This document shows positions 1 to 5,455 of a stretch of DNA of 6,074 nt, piece after piece (position 1 is the first letter of the stretch; every line of letters begins with the position of its first letter). Source of the DNA: Alphaproteobacteria bacterium (GTDB lineage: Bacteria; Pseudomonadota; Alphaproteobacteria; UBA2136; UBA6156); assembly GCA_027490875.1 (NCBI GenBank), contig JAIXXE010000166.1, positions 1 through 6,074 of the forward strand. Reading direction: 5' to 3'. The position numbers were made by a program, and so were the translations under genes. The notes beneath the pieces are model-generated. The model searched no databases, had not been told where the DNA came from, and was given only the letters and a program-made list of their open reading frames with translations.

Positions 1-782
1 CCGTCCTGATCGGTATCGTTGGCCAGCACGTTGATGGTGACCGGCTTGCCGGGGTGGCTGATGCACTCGCGCGTGGTGGCGGTGTCGTCAACGGCATCCA
101 CCGGACGCAGGGGCGGGGTTACGGGTGGGGTGGTGCCGTTCGGTGGTTCAAAGAAGTCGGTTTTAGGGGGAATACCATCGGGGTTGCGATCAACACCGAA
201 TGGGTCGCCCACGCGGCTGAAAATACCAACGCCCGTGCCAATCCCTGCCAGCAGGGTTGGAACCAAGAACCCGCCACCACTGTTGGCCAGAGGGGTAGGG
301 CTGAGCGGGCCTGCCGCTGGTTCGATATCGGCCAGGCGGTCTTCCAAAGTGTTGACCATGCGGGGTTTAAGAGCTTGCGTGACACGCTGGCTGCCAACCA
401 GACTGGCTTCGCAATCTTCGATACCGGCGCTGTTGACGTAATCCAGCAGAATGATTTTGGCACCATTGGGCGTTTCAATAATCAGGTTGCCACCTTCTTC
501 GGTGCGGGTGGTTTCGGCCAACACCACGCCTTGCAGCTGCACGCGGGTGCCTGGATTCACCAGATAGGCCACTTCAGTGCCAGCTTTGGGGGCAGGGATG
601 CGCAACGTCTCGCGGGCACAGCTGTTAACGGGGCCTGCCGCAGGCTCAATATCGGTCATGGGCATGTTGGCAATCCGGCCGCCTAGTACCACAGTCGCAT
701 CGGCCACATCGGCCAATGATTTAGATACTACTGAATTATCAGCAACTTGGGCTTTAAGGTGCTCGGCAATGGTTGGTTGCAT
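1..782 (-). CDS. Large repetitive surface adhesin (Bap/LapA-like), N-terminal part
   Basis: An open frame of 260 codons starts at ATG 782-780 and runs off the left edge with no stop, so only the N-terminus is seen. Residues 228-260 include VDAVDDTA and VTINVLANDTDQD, the typical opening of Ig/cadherin-like (Big_9/tandem-95 type) repeats in giant adhesins. Residues 66-118 form a beta-rich module (NPGTRVQL, then GGNLIIETPNGAKIILLDY). It resembles the N-terminal module of Bap/LapA-type adhesins, in which an 'N-L-V-I-x-x-x-x-G' strand pattern is common. The motif DIEPAAGP occurs at residues 44-51 and again at 152-159, bracketing that module. Residues 169-188 are Gly-rich and hydrophobic. A Pro/Thr/Asn-rich linker (about 200-227) leads into the first repeat. 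No Sec signal peptide is visible, which fits type 1 secretion through a C-terminal signal outside the window. The start is fixed by an AAGGGG ribosome binding site 8 bases upstream. Adhesin identity is inferred from the repeat motif and architecture. Confidence 0.72.
   Translation of the reverse strand, partial: MQPTIAEHLKAQVADNSVVSKSLADVADATVVLGGRIANMPMTDIEPAAGPVNSCARETLRIPAPKAGTEVAYLVNPGTRVQLQGVVLAETTRTEEGGNLIIETPNGAKIILLDYVNSAGIEDCEASLVGSQRVTQALKPRMVNTLEDRLADIEPAAGPLSPTPLANSGGGFLVPTLLAGIGTGVGIFSRVGDPFGVDRNPDGIPPKTDFFEPPNGTTPPVTPPLRPVDAVDDTATTRECISHPGKPVTINVLANDTDQD
306..329 (-). repeat. Second copy of the DIEPAAGP motif in the adhesin
   Basis: These 24 bases encode residues 152-159. They repeat the octapeptide encoded at 630-653, with several synonymous differences between the two copies. 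Conservation at the protein level with DNA drift suggests the peptide itself is selected. Confidence 0.75.
630..653 (-). repeat. First copy of the DIEPAAGP motif in the adhesin
   Basis: These bases encode residues 44-51, identical in protein to the copy at residues 152-159, 108 residues later. The core PAAG resembles the di-alanine site cut by LapG-type periplasmic proteases in LapA-like adhesins (TAAG in the Pseudomonas fluorescens protein). A cleavage role here is inference. Confidence 0.75.
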
Positions 783-790
783 GACGCAAT

Positions 791-797
791 CCCCTTT
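791..797 (-). promoter_or_regulatory. Ribosome binding site of the adhesin gene
   Basis: On the minus strand AAAGGGG lies 8 bases before the ATG at 782. It supports this start over internal ATGs, such as those at residues 40 and 42 of the frame. Confidence 0.6.
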
Positions 798-811
798 TGG
801 TTGATGGTGCA

Positions 812-840
812 TACATAAGTCGCGCCGGATGATTCTGCAA
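812..840 (-). promoter_or_regulatory. Possible promoter of the adhesin gene
   Basis: On the minus strand TTGCAG (840-835) and TATGTA (817-812) are separated by 17 bases, about 30 bases before the start codon. Both boxes match the sigma-70 consensus only partly. A perfect TTGACA lies further upstream (862-857) but has no good -10 box at proper spacing. I saw no convincing promoter for the divergent miaA in the 101-base gap between the two genes. Confidence 0.22.
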
Positions 841-883
841 GGGGGTATGGCAAAATTGTCAAAAAAACTTTAAACATAAAACG

Positions 884-1810
884 ATGCCAGCTCTCCCTTA
901 TGTTCCAGTTCTGTTTGGGCCAACGGCCAGCGGCAAGAGTGCGCTGGCCCTGACCTTGGCCGGATTTCTTAGCAAGCCGCTTATCATCAATGCCGACAGT
1001 CGTCAGATTTATAAGGGTTTTCCTATCCTTAATGCCGCCCCAACCTCTGCCGACTACGCCGCCGTTCCCCATGCCCTGTACGAGTGGAAGGACCCCCGCG
1101 AGCGTTACAGCGCGGCCGACTATGCCAGAGATGCCATTGAAACGATTGGGAAGTCCTTTCAGAACGGCCAAACACCGATTGTGGTGGGCGGCACAGGGTT
1201 TTATCTGAGGGCCTTGATGGGCGGATTGAGCCCGATTCCAGCCTCTACCCCCGCGCTTGAGGCCGAAGTCGCCGCGCTGCCTGCCGATGTGCGTTATCAA
1301 GAATTACAACAGGTTGATAGCGTATCGGCCGCCCTGTTGCATCCTGCCGATACCCAACGGGTGGTGCGGGCGCTGACTGTGTTTCGGCAGACCGGAACCC
1401 CTTTAAGTGACTGGAAACGTAAGCAAGATTTACCAGATCTGCCTTGGCGTTGGCTTAAGGTGGGGCTTAACCCACCCCGTGCCGCCGTGCACGAAGCCTT
1501 GTGGCAGCGCTGGGAGCAGACCAACCTCGCCCGTGGGGTGGTGGCCGAAGCGCAGGCGTTGGCCGCGGCTGGTTATACCGGTACCGAGCCGGGCTTGGGG
1601 GGGTTGGCAATACCGTTATGGCTGGCCCATGCCCGCACGGGGGTGCCCACACTGGCCGAGGTGACGCAAAAATCACTGGAGGCTGACCGCCAGTACGCCA
1701 AACGGCAATATACCTGGCTTAAGAACAGCTTTGGGGCGGATATCATGCTTACCGCCCCGACCGCGGATGAGGCGGTCGGGGCGGTATTGGCACGGTTGGG
1801 CCTGCGTTAG
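884..1810 (+). CDS. miaA: tRNA dimethylallyltransferase MiaA
   Basis: MiaA transfers a dimethylallyl group from dimethylallyl diphosphate to N6 of A37 in tRNAs that read codons starting with U. This stabilises codon pairing, and the enzyme acts in the cytoplasm. The 308 residues match the family length. Visible motifs in order: P-loop GPTASGKS (12-19); NADSRQIYKG (36-45), with Asp38 as the family's catalytic base; VPHALYEW (61-68); VGGTGFYLRAL (101-111); HPADTQRVVRAL (153-164); and the C-terminal ADRQYAKRQYTWLKN (267-281). The segment at about 239-253 (GGLAIPLWLAHARTG), where relatives usually have an 'AIGYREL'-like motif, is divergent. The start was chosen because the P-loop falls at the expected position. 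No Shine-Dalgarno sequence is visible, since the preceding bases are A-rich. The stop overlaps that of the convergent zinc-finger gene. Confidence 0.95.
   Translation: MPALPYVPVLFGPTASGKSALALTLAGFLSKPLIINADSRQIYKGFPILNAAPTSADYAAVPHALYEWKDPRERYSAADYARDAIETIGKSFQNGQTPIVVGGTGFYLRALMGGLSPIPASTPALEAEVAALPADVRYQELQQVDSVSAALLHPADTQRVVRALTVFRQTGTPLSDWKRKQDLPDLPWRWLKVGLNPPRAAVHEALWQRWEQTNLARGVVAEAQALAAAGYTGTEPGLGGLAIPLWLAHARTGVPTLAEVTQKSLEADRQYAKRQYTWLKNSFGADIMLTAPTADEAVGAVLARLGLR
1750..1786. repeat. Perfect 15-bp inverted repeat inside the 3' end of miaA
   Basis: The left arm at 1750-1764 (TACCGCCCCGACCGC) is the exact reverse complement of 1772-1786, with a 7-base loop. The stem is very GC-rich. 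It encodes part of the variable MiaA tail (about residues 290-301) and begins about 20 bases beyond the stop of the convergent zinc-finger gene. It could therefore act as a stem terminator for that minus-strand transcript, but no T-run follows on either strand. A palindromic element inserted in frame is the alternative. Confidence 0.6.
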
Positions 1811-2151
1811 CCCAGAGGATAATTCAGTGGACTCATGCGATGTGCAAGCGTCTTCAGGAAATCGCAGTTGGCCCCTTCTTGCGTCACCACCAGCGTAACG
1901 CCAGGCCGAACGCTGATGATTCGGTGAGGTTCATCTGCTTGCGGCGAGAGCGTCACAACCCCCTCGCTGTTTGCAGCTTCTTTGAGGTTGAGAGAAAGAA
2001 CCTCCACGCTAAGGACCACACACGCATCACAGATAAAGCTTGACGGTCCAGCAAGAAGCTTTTTCACGACTTCCTGAGATTTACCACAGAAGCTGCAGTA
2101 AAGTTCGGTTTCGGGTTTTGGTTTTGGTTTGGAAACGTCATCGGTGCCCAT
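1807..2151 (-). CDS. Stand-alone ClpX-type C4 zinc-finger protein
   Basis: This 114-residue protein carries a ClpX zinc-binding domain: YCSFCGKSQEVVKKLLAG and then FICDACV, with Cys19, Cys22, Cys41 and Cys44 as zinc ligands. In ClpX this domain dimerises and binds adaptors such as SspB and some substrates. Here the AAA+ ATPase is absent. The other parts are a charged N-terminus with a KPKPKP stretch (8-13) and about 70 C-terminal residues that I do not recognise. These include a probable beta-rich piece, HRIISVRPGVTLVVTQEG. ATG 2151 is preferred to an upstream in-frame ATG at 2286, because AGGAGG lies 5 bases before it and a good promoter lies between the two. The gene is convergent with miaA (4-base overlap) and divergent from sucA. 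It may be a regulator or decoy for ClpXP, or an unrelated protein using the same fold. Its function is unknown. Confidence 0.85.
   Translation of the reverse strand: MGTDDVSKPKPKPETELYCSFCGKSQEVVKKLLAGPSSFICDACVVLSVEVLSLNLKEAANSEGVVTLSPQADEPHRIISVRPGVTLVVTQEGANCDFLKTLAHRMSPLNYPLG
2113..2130 (-). repeat. Hexanucleotide tandem repeat encoding KPKPKP
   Basis: Three AAACC[A/C]-type six-base units lie in a row near the 5' end of the zinc-finger gene and give the Lys-Pro dipeptide three times. Changes in copy number would keep the frame and only alter the length of the tail before the zinc finger. Confidence 0.6.
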
Positions 2152-2156
2152 GGAAT

Positions 2157-2162
2157 CCTCCT
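2157..2162 (-). promoter_or_regulatory. Ribosome binding site of the zinc-finger gene
   Basis: A full AGGAGG on the minus strand is spaced 5 bases from ATG 2151. It is the strongest Shine-Dalgarno sequence in the window, and it decides the start. Confidence 0.85.
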
Positions 2163-2186
2163 GGGGGCTTGTGTTGCGATAATGGC

Positions 2187-2215
2187 TGTATACTTGAGCA
2201 TTTCCCCGTTGGCAA
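2187..2215 (-). promoter_or_regulatory. Sigma-70-like promoter of the zinc-finger gene
   Basis: On the minus strand TTGCCA (2215-2210) and TATACA (2192-2187) each match the consensus at five of six positions and are spaced exactly 17 bases apart. The expected transcript start near 2180 gives a leader of about 30 bases that contains the AGGAGG site. Confidence 0.6.
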
Positions 2216-2218
2216 GGG

Positions 2219-2247
2219 TTGCTCTTAGGCACGGGCAGGCGTACAAA
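2219..2247 (+). promoter_or_regulatory. Weak candidate promoter of the sucA operon
   Basis: TTGCTC (2219-2224) and TACAAA (2242-2247) are 17 bases apart, about 29 bases before the sucA ATG. Both boxes are partial matches. A TATACT at 2189-2194 is a better -10 box but has no -35 partner. The sucA promoter in this 124-base divergent gap is therefore uncertain. Confidence 0.22.
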
Positions 2248-2275
2248 GCTGCGGCGTGCAAGAAAGAAGAATGTC

Positions 2276-4882
2276 ATGACCCTCACGAACGCCCCTGTGT
2301 TCGACCCAGCCAGCCTGCCGCTGGTGGAAGAGTATTACGCCAAGTTTAAAGCCAATCCAGCCAGCGTAGGGCCCGAGTGGCAGGCCTACTTTTTAGGGTG
2401 GGAAGGGGCAGGGGGTGGTGTTGGCGTTGCCAGTACTGCTGGCCAACAGAGTACCGACAGCATAGCCGAAGCCTGGCGCACCCGTGGGCACTTGGTCGCG
2501 CAGATTAACCCGTTAAAGCCCAATACCCGCACGCTGCCTGAACTTGAGGGGCCTGAACGTGCCAAGTGGCAAGCCCTGTATGGTGCCAGTGTGGGGCTGG
2601 AGCTGGGGGCTATACGCGAACCGGCCGAGCGTCAGTGGGTGCAGCAATGGTGGGAAGGTAACCCAGTTACCCCCGATAATGCCACGCGGCAAGCCCTGTA
2701 TGAAGGGCTCTTTCAGGCCAATGCGTTTGAGCAATTTCTGCACAAAAAGTTTGTAGGGGTGAAGCGCTTTAGCGTGGAAGGCAATGATGGCGTGGTGCCG
2801 CTGCTGCATCAGCTGGCCAGTTGGCACAGCGCGCAACCCAAGGCCGCCATGGTGCTGGGTATGGCCCACCGTGGGCGGCTGAATGTGCTTTGTAATGTTA
2901 TGCACAAGCCGCTGGCCGAAATGTTGGCGGGCTTTGCCGATACCCTTAAACCTGTGGCAGGGGCAGCCAGCAGTGGCGATGTAAAGTACCACTTGGGCAA
3001 GGTTTATGAGGCCAAGTACGGCAGCGCGCCCATAACCCTGCAGTTGCTATTCAACCCAAGCCACCTTGAAGCCGTAAACCCCAGCGTGCTGGGCGTGACC
3101 CGTGCGCGGCAGGAAGCCGGCGAGGCGGCGCTATCGGTGCTGATTCATGGCGACAGCGCCGTGGCCGGGCAAGGCACCGTGGCCGAGTGCAACAACCTGA
3201 TGGGCTTGGCGCCCTACACGGTTGGCGGCACGTTGCATTTGGTGCTGAACAACCAAGTAGGCTTCACGGCCGACCCCACCGATGCCTTGGGTACCGGCAG
3301 CCAGCCGTATTGCACCGATGTGTTCAAGAGCCTCGGTGTCCCCATTTTCCATTGCAACGCCGATGATACTGAAGCCTGCTGGCGGGCGCTGCGCTGTGCT
3401 TACGACTACCGCCAAGCCTTTGGCAAGGATGCCGTGCTGGATTTGGTTGGTTACCGCCGCTGGGGCCATAACGAAGGCGATGACCCGACCTTTACCCAAC
3501 CAAGCCTGTACAGCTTGGTGCGGCCCCACCCAACGCCTGCCGAGGTTTACAAACCCCTCGCACTGGCAGCGGGTGTGAGCGCCGAGGCCCTCAACCGGCT
3601 GGAAGCCGACTACACCAACGCGCTGGAGGCTGCCTTGAAGGAGGCACAGGCGGGTTATCAGCCTAAAGCGGGCCAGGGAGCGGCCTTGGCCAATGCGCCC
3701 ACCACCACGGCCGAGGCCAATGCCATCAAGCGGTTGGCTGAGATTTGGGCCAAGCCGCCAACCGATTTTGTATATAATGAGAAGGTGAAGAAGGTCATCG
3801 ATGAGCGCATGGCCATGCTGCGCGGCGATAGGCCCCTTAACTGGGGCGCGGCCGAAGTGGCTGCCTACGGCACGTTGGCGCAGGAAGGCTACAAGGTGCG
3901 CCTAACCGGCCAAGACGTGCAGCGCGGCACCTTCAGCCACCGCCAATGCGTGCTGACCTGCGCCGATACCAATCAACGCTGGGACGTGTTGCAGGGCTTG
4001 GCCAGCAAGGGTGGGCAGGTTTACGTGGCCAACTCGGCGCTGTCGGAAAATGCCGTGCTGGGTTTTGAATATGGCTACAGCCTCATGCAAAGCAGCGGGT
4101 TAACCCTTTGGGAAGCCCAGTTTGGCGACTTTGCCAACGGGGCACAGGTGGTGATTGACCAGTTCATTGCCTCGGCCGAAGCCAAATGGGGCCAGCGCAG
4201 CAACTTAACATTGCTGTTGCCGCACGGTTACGAAGGGCAGGGGCCCGAGCATTCGCTGGCCCGCCCGGAACGCTTTTTGCAGCTCTGCGCCGAGCAGAAC
4301 CTGCGGGTGTGTTACCCTTCCACGCCCGCGCAAATCTTTCATCTGCTGCGTCATCAGGCCAAACAGACCGAGCTTAAGCCGCTGGTGGTGATGACGCCGA
4401 AAAGCCTGCTGCGTAACCCTGCTGCGGTGAGCCCGCTTTCCGACCTGTTGCGCGGCGCATGGCAGCCGGTGCTGCCCGAGGCCGAGGTGAAACAGGCCAA
4501 AAAGGTGGTGCTGTGCAGCGGGAAGGTTTACTACGACCTGCTGGCCAAGCGCGCGGACATGCGCACCGACCCCCGATCGGAGTCGGGGGCAAGCGTGGCG
4601 CTGATTCGGTTGGAGCAGTTTTACCCCTGGCCAGCTGAAGCCTTGGCCAAGGCGTTGGAGCCCTTTAAGGCGAAGGAGGTGCTGTGGGTGCAGGAAGAAC
4701 CCCGCAACATGGGTGCGTGGGCCCATGTGCGCGAATACTGGCAGCCGCAATGGGGTTACCTGCACTATGCCGGGCGCCCTGCCAGCGCCAGCCCTGCGGT
4801 AGGCACCACCAGCCGCCACAGTGCCGAACAGGCCGAGGTGATTGCGATGGTGTTTGGTGAAAATAAAGTTAAAGCAATTTAA
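2276..4882 (+). CDS. sucA: 2-oxoglutarate dehydrogenase E1 component
   Basis: This is the thiamine-diphosphate enzyme that decarboxylates 2-oxoglutarate and succinylates the lipoyl group of E2 in the TCA cycle. The 868 residues show the family order. The N-terminal E2-binding motif is at 16-42 (LVEEYYAKFKANP, GPEWQAYF), followed by AEAWRTRGHLVAQINPL (64-80). Next come FVGVKRFSVEGNDGVVPLL (159-177), GMAHRGRLNVL (195-205), GDVKYHLG (234-241), FNPSHLEAVNP (259-269), HGDSAVAGQG (291-300), NNQVGFT (325-331) and NADDTEA (361-367). YRRWGHNEGDDP follows at 393-404. The transketolase-like domain has VQRGTFSHR (548-556), FGDFANGAQVVIDQF (616-630) and LPHGYEGQGPEHS (648-660), and the C-terminus has YAGRPASASPAVG (831-843). 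The protein is shorter than the usual 930-1000 residues, mainly because of a short linker after the N-terminal motif. ATG 2276 is chosen because a purine-rich AAGAAGA lies just upstream and the protein then opens like its relatives. Co-transcription with the next two genes is likely. Confidence 0.97.
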   Translation: MTLTNAPVFDPASLPLVEEYYAKFKANPASVGPEWQAYFLGWEGAGGGVGVASTAGQQSTDSIAEAWRTRGHLVAQINPLKPNTRTLPELEGPERAKWQALYGASVGLELGAIREPAERQWVQQWWEGNPVTPDNATRQALYEGLFQANAFEQFLHKKFVGVKRFSVEGNDGVVPLLHQLASWHSAQPKAAMVLGMAHRGRLNVLCNVMHKPLAEMLAGFADTLKPVAGAASSGDVKYHLGKVYEAKYGSAPITLQLLFNPSHLEAVNPSVLGVTRARQEAGEAALSVLIHGDSAVAGQGTVAECNNLMGLAPYTVGGTLHLVLNNQVGFTADPTDALGTGSQPYCTDVFKSLGVPIFHCNADDTEACWRALRCAYDYRQAFGKDAVLDLVGYRRWGHNEGDDPTFTQPSLYSLVRPHPTPAEVYKPLALAAGVSAEALNRLEADYTNALEAALKEAQAGYQPKAGQGAALANAPTTTAEANAIKRLAEIWAKPPTDFVYNEKVKKVIDERMAMLRGDRPLNWGAAEVAAYGTLAQEGYKVRLTGQDVQRGTFSHRQCVLTCADTNQRWDVLQGLASKGGQVYVANSALSENAVLGFEYGYSLMQSSGLTLWEAQFGDFANGAQVVIDQFIASAEAKWGQRSNLTLLLPHGYEGQGPEHSLARPERFLQLCAEQNLRVCYPSTPAQIFHLLRHQAKQTELKPLVVMTPKSLLRNPAAVSPLSDLLRGAWQPVLPEAEVKQAKKVVLCSGKVYYDLLAKRADMRTDPRSESGASVALIRLEQFYPWPAEALAKALEPFKAKEVLWVQEEPRNMGAWAHVREYWQPQWGYLHYAGRPASASPAVGTTSRHSAEQAEVIAMVFGENKVKAI
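2561..2582 (+). repeat. Direct repeat in sucA, copy 1
   Basis: It matches 2681-2702 at 20 of 22 positions, including an unbroken 15-base run (GGCAAGCCCTGTATG). The copies are exactly 120 bases apart, so both are read in the same frame (QALY). Confidence 0.6.
2681..2702 (+). repeat. Direct repeat in sucA, copy 2
   Basis: Partner of the copy at 2561-2582. It may be chance reuse of the same codons for a QALY tetrapeptide or the trace of an old 120-base duplication. The protein between the copies does not look duplicated. Confidence 0.55.
4570..4589. repeat. GC-rich palindrome inside sucA
   Basis: CCCCCGA (4570-4576) and TCGGGGG (4583-4589) pair around a 6-base loop. The palindrome encodes part of the stretch TDPRSESGA (764-772), which sits between VYYDLLAKR and VALIRLEQFYPWP. 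Escherichia coli SucA has a shorter joint at this point. The motif resembles the CCCCGA...TCGGGG palindromes that I recall as common between genes in alphaproteobacteria. Confidence 0.55.
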
Positions 4883-4891
4883 ATATTTTTT

Positions 4892-4895
4892 AGGA
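4892..4895 (+). promoter_or_regulatory. Ribosome binding site of the phosphatase gene
   Basis: AGGA lies 8 bases before ATG 4904, in the AT-rich 21-base gap after the sucA stop. No separate promoter is evident, so the gene is probably read with sucA. Confidence 0.55.
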
Positions 4896-4903
4896 TTGTA
4901 GCG

Positions 4904-5455
4904 ATGATTAAAATTATTTTTGAAGCCCATTCTACAACGTTTGATAATGAAGCTGAAATAAGCTCAGGCTATAATGATGTGGATTTATCACCATTAGGGC
5001 TTCGCCAGAGCCATGAGTTAGGTGAACGTTATCGGTTGGTGCATTTGGATGGTGTGTATTGTTCTGACCTACAACGTGCCTATAAAACTGCAGCAATAGC
5101 ATTTTCAGGAACATTTACTCCGATATTTACCGATGCCCGCCTAAGAGAATGCGACTATGGTGATTTAACACAAGTTGAGGCTACCATAATAAAAAATCAG
5201 CGCGGAGAACGTGTGAAAAATCCTTTTCCTAATGGAGAAAGCTACGAACAAACCTGTGTTCGGATGATGCAATTTTTAAATGATATTGCAAAACGTCATT
5301 CAGATGGTGATAAGATTATGGTCATTGGTCATCGTGCTACTCAGTATGGTTTAGAGCATAGTTTAAAACAAGTTCCGATAACTGAAGCGGTTACAGCCAG
5401 TTGGAAATGGCAGCCCGGCTGGGACTATGAATTAAAGTCAAAAAAAGTAGGATAA
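4904..5455 (+). CDS. Histidine phosphatase superfamily protein with altered RHG motif
   Basis: A 183-residue phosphoglycerate-mutase-like fold. The N-terminal strand reads IIFEAHSTTFDNE: His9 is in the place of the phospho-accepting histidine, but the usual Arg-His-Gly is Ala-His-Ser. The other catalytic positions are present: CSDLQRAYKTA (53-63) with Arg58, LRECDYGDL (80-88) with Glu82, and VIGHRAT (140-146) with His143. I recall a bacterial subfamily with the same EAHST/ETHST start, so this is probably a family trait and not a damaged site. The substrate cannot be told from sequence. It lies 21 bases after sucA and 5 bases before sucB. The gene is AT-rich (about 40 percent GC in sampled lines) and uses A/T-ending codons unlike its neighbours, which suggests it was acquired by transfer. 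A metabolic link to the 2-oxoglutarate dehydrogenase complex is possible but unproven. Confidence 0.88.
   Translation: MIKIIFEAHSTTFDNEAEISSGYNDVDLSPLGLRQSHELGERYRLVHLDGVYCSDLQRAYKTAAIAFSGTFTPIFTDARLRECDYGDLTQVEATIIKNQRGERVKNPFPNGESYEQTCVRMMQFLNDIAKRHSDGDKIMVIGHRATQYGLEHSLKQVPITEAVTASWKWQPGWDYELKSKKVG
5449..5452 (+). promoter_or_regulatory. Ribosome binding site of sucB
   Basis: AGGA is spaced 8 bases from ATG 5461 and lies within the last codons of the phosphatase gene, so the two genes are closely coupled. The same hexamer TAGGAT also precedes the phosphatase start. Confidence 0.6.

Noticed and set aside
54..686. 210-codon open frame on the plus strand opposite the adhesin
   Set aside because: It is antisense to a frame with recognisable adhesin repeat motifs and a good ribosome binding site, and its own product is compositionally odd with no known motif.
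783..883. Promoter or leader structure for miaA in the divergent gap
   Set aside because: TTGTCA and several AT-rich hexamers are present, but no pair has acceptable spacing, and no clear stem was found.
2219..2275. Upstream TTG start for sucA adding 19 residues
   Set aside because: The added residues are basic and unlike SucA N-termini, while ATG 2276 has a purine-rich leader and gives a normal start.
2152..2286. Upstream ATG for the zinc-finger gene adding 45 residues
   Set aside because: The AGGAGG before ATG 2151 and a promoter at 2187-2215, which lies inside the would-be extension, favour the shorter protein.
4876..4896. Terminator between sucA and the phosphatase
   Set aside because: There is a T-run next to an AAATATTT palindrome but no GC-rich stem. 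The short gaps suggest an operon instead.
4205..4930. 241-codon minus-strand frame opposite the end of sucA
   Set aside because: It covers the most conserved part of SucA. Long antisense frames are expected in GC-rich genes, and the product has no recognisable domain.
4904..5455. Phosphatase as a pseudogene because RHG is lost
   Set aside because: The frame is intact and full-length, with the other four catalytic positions kept and a ribosome binding site.
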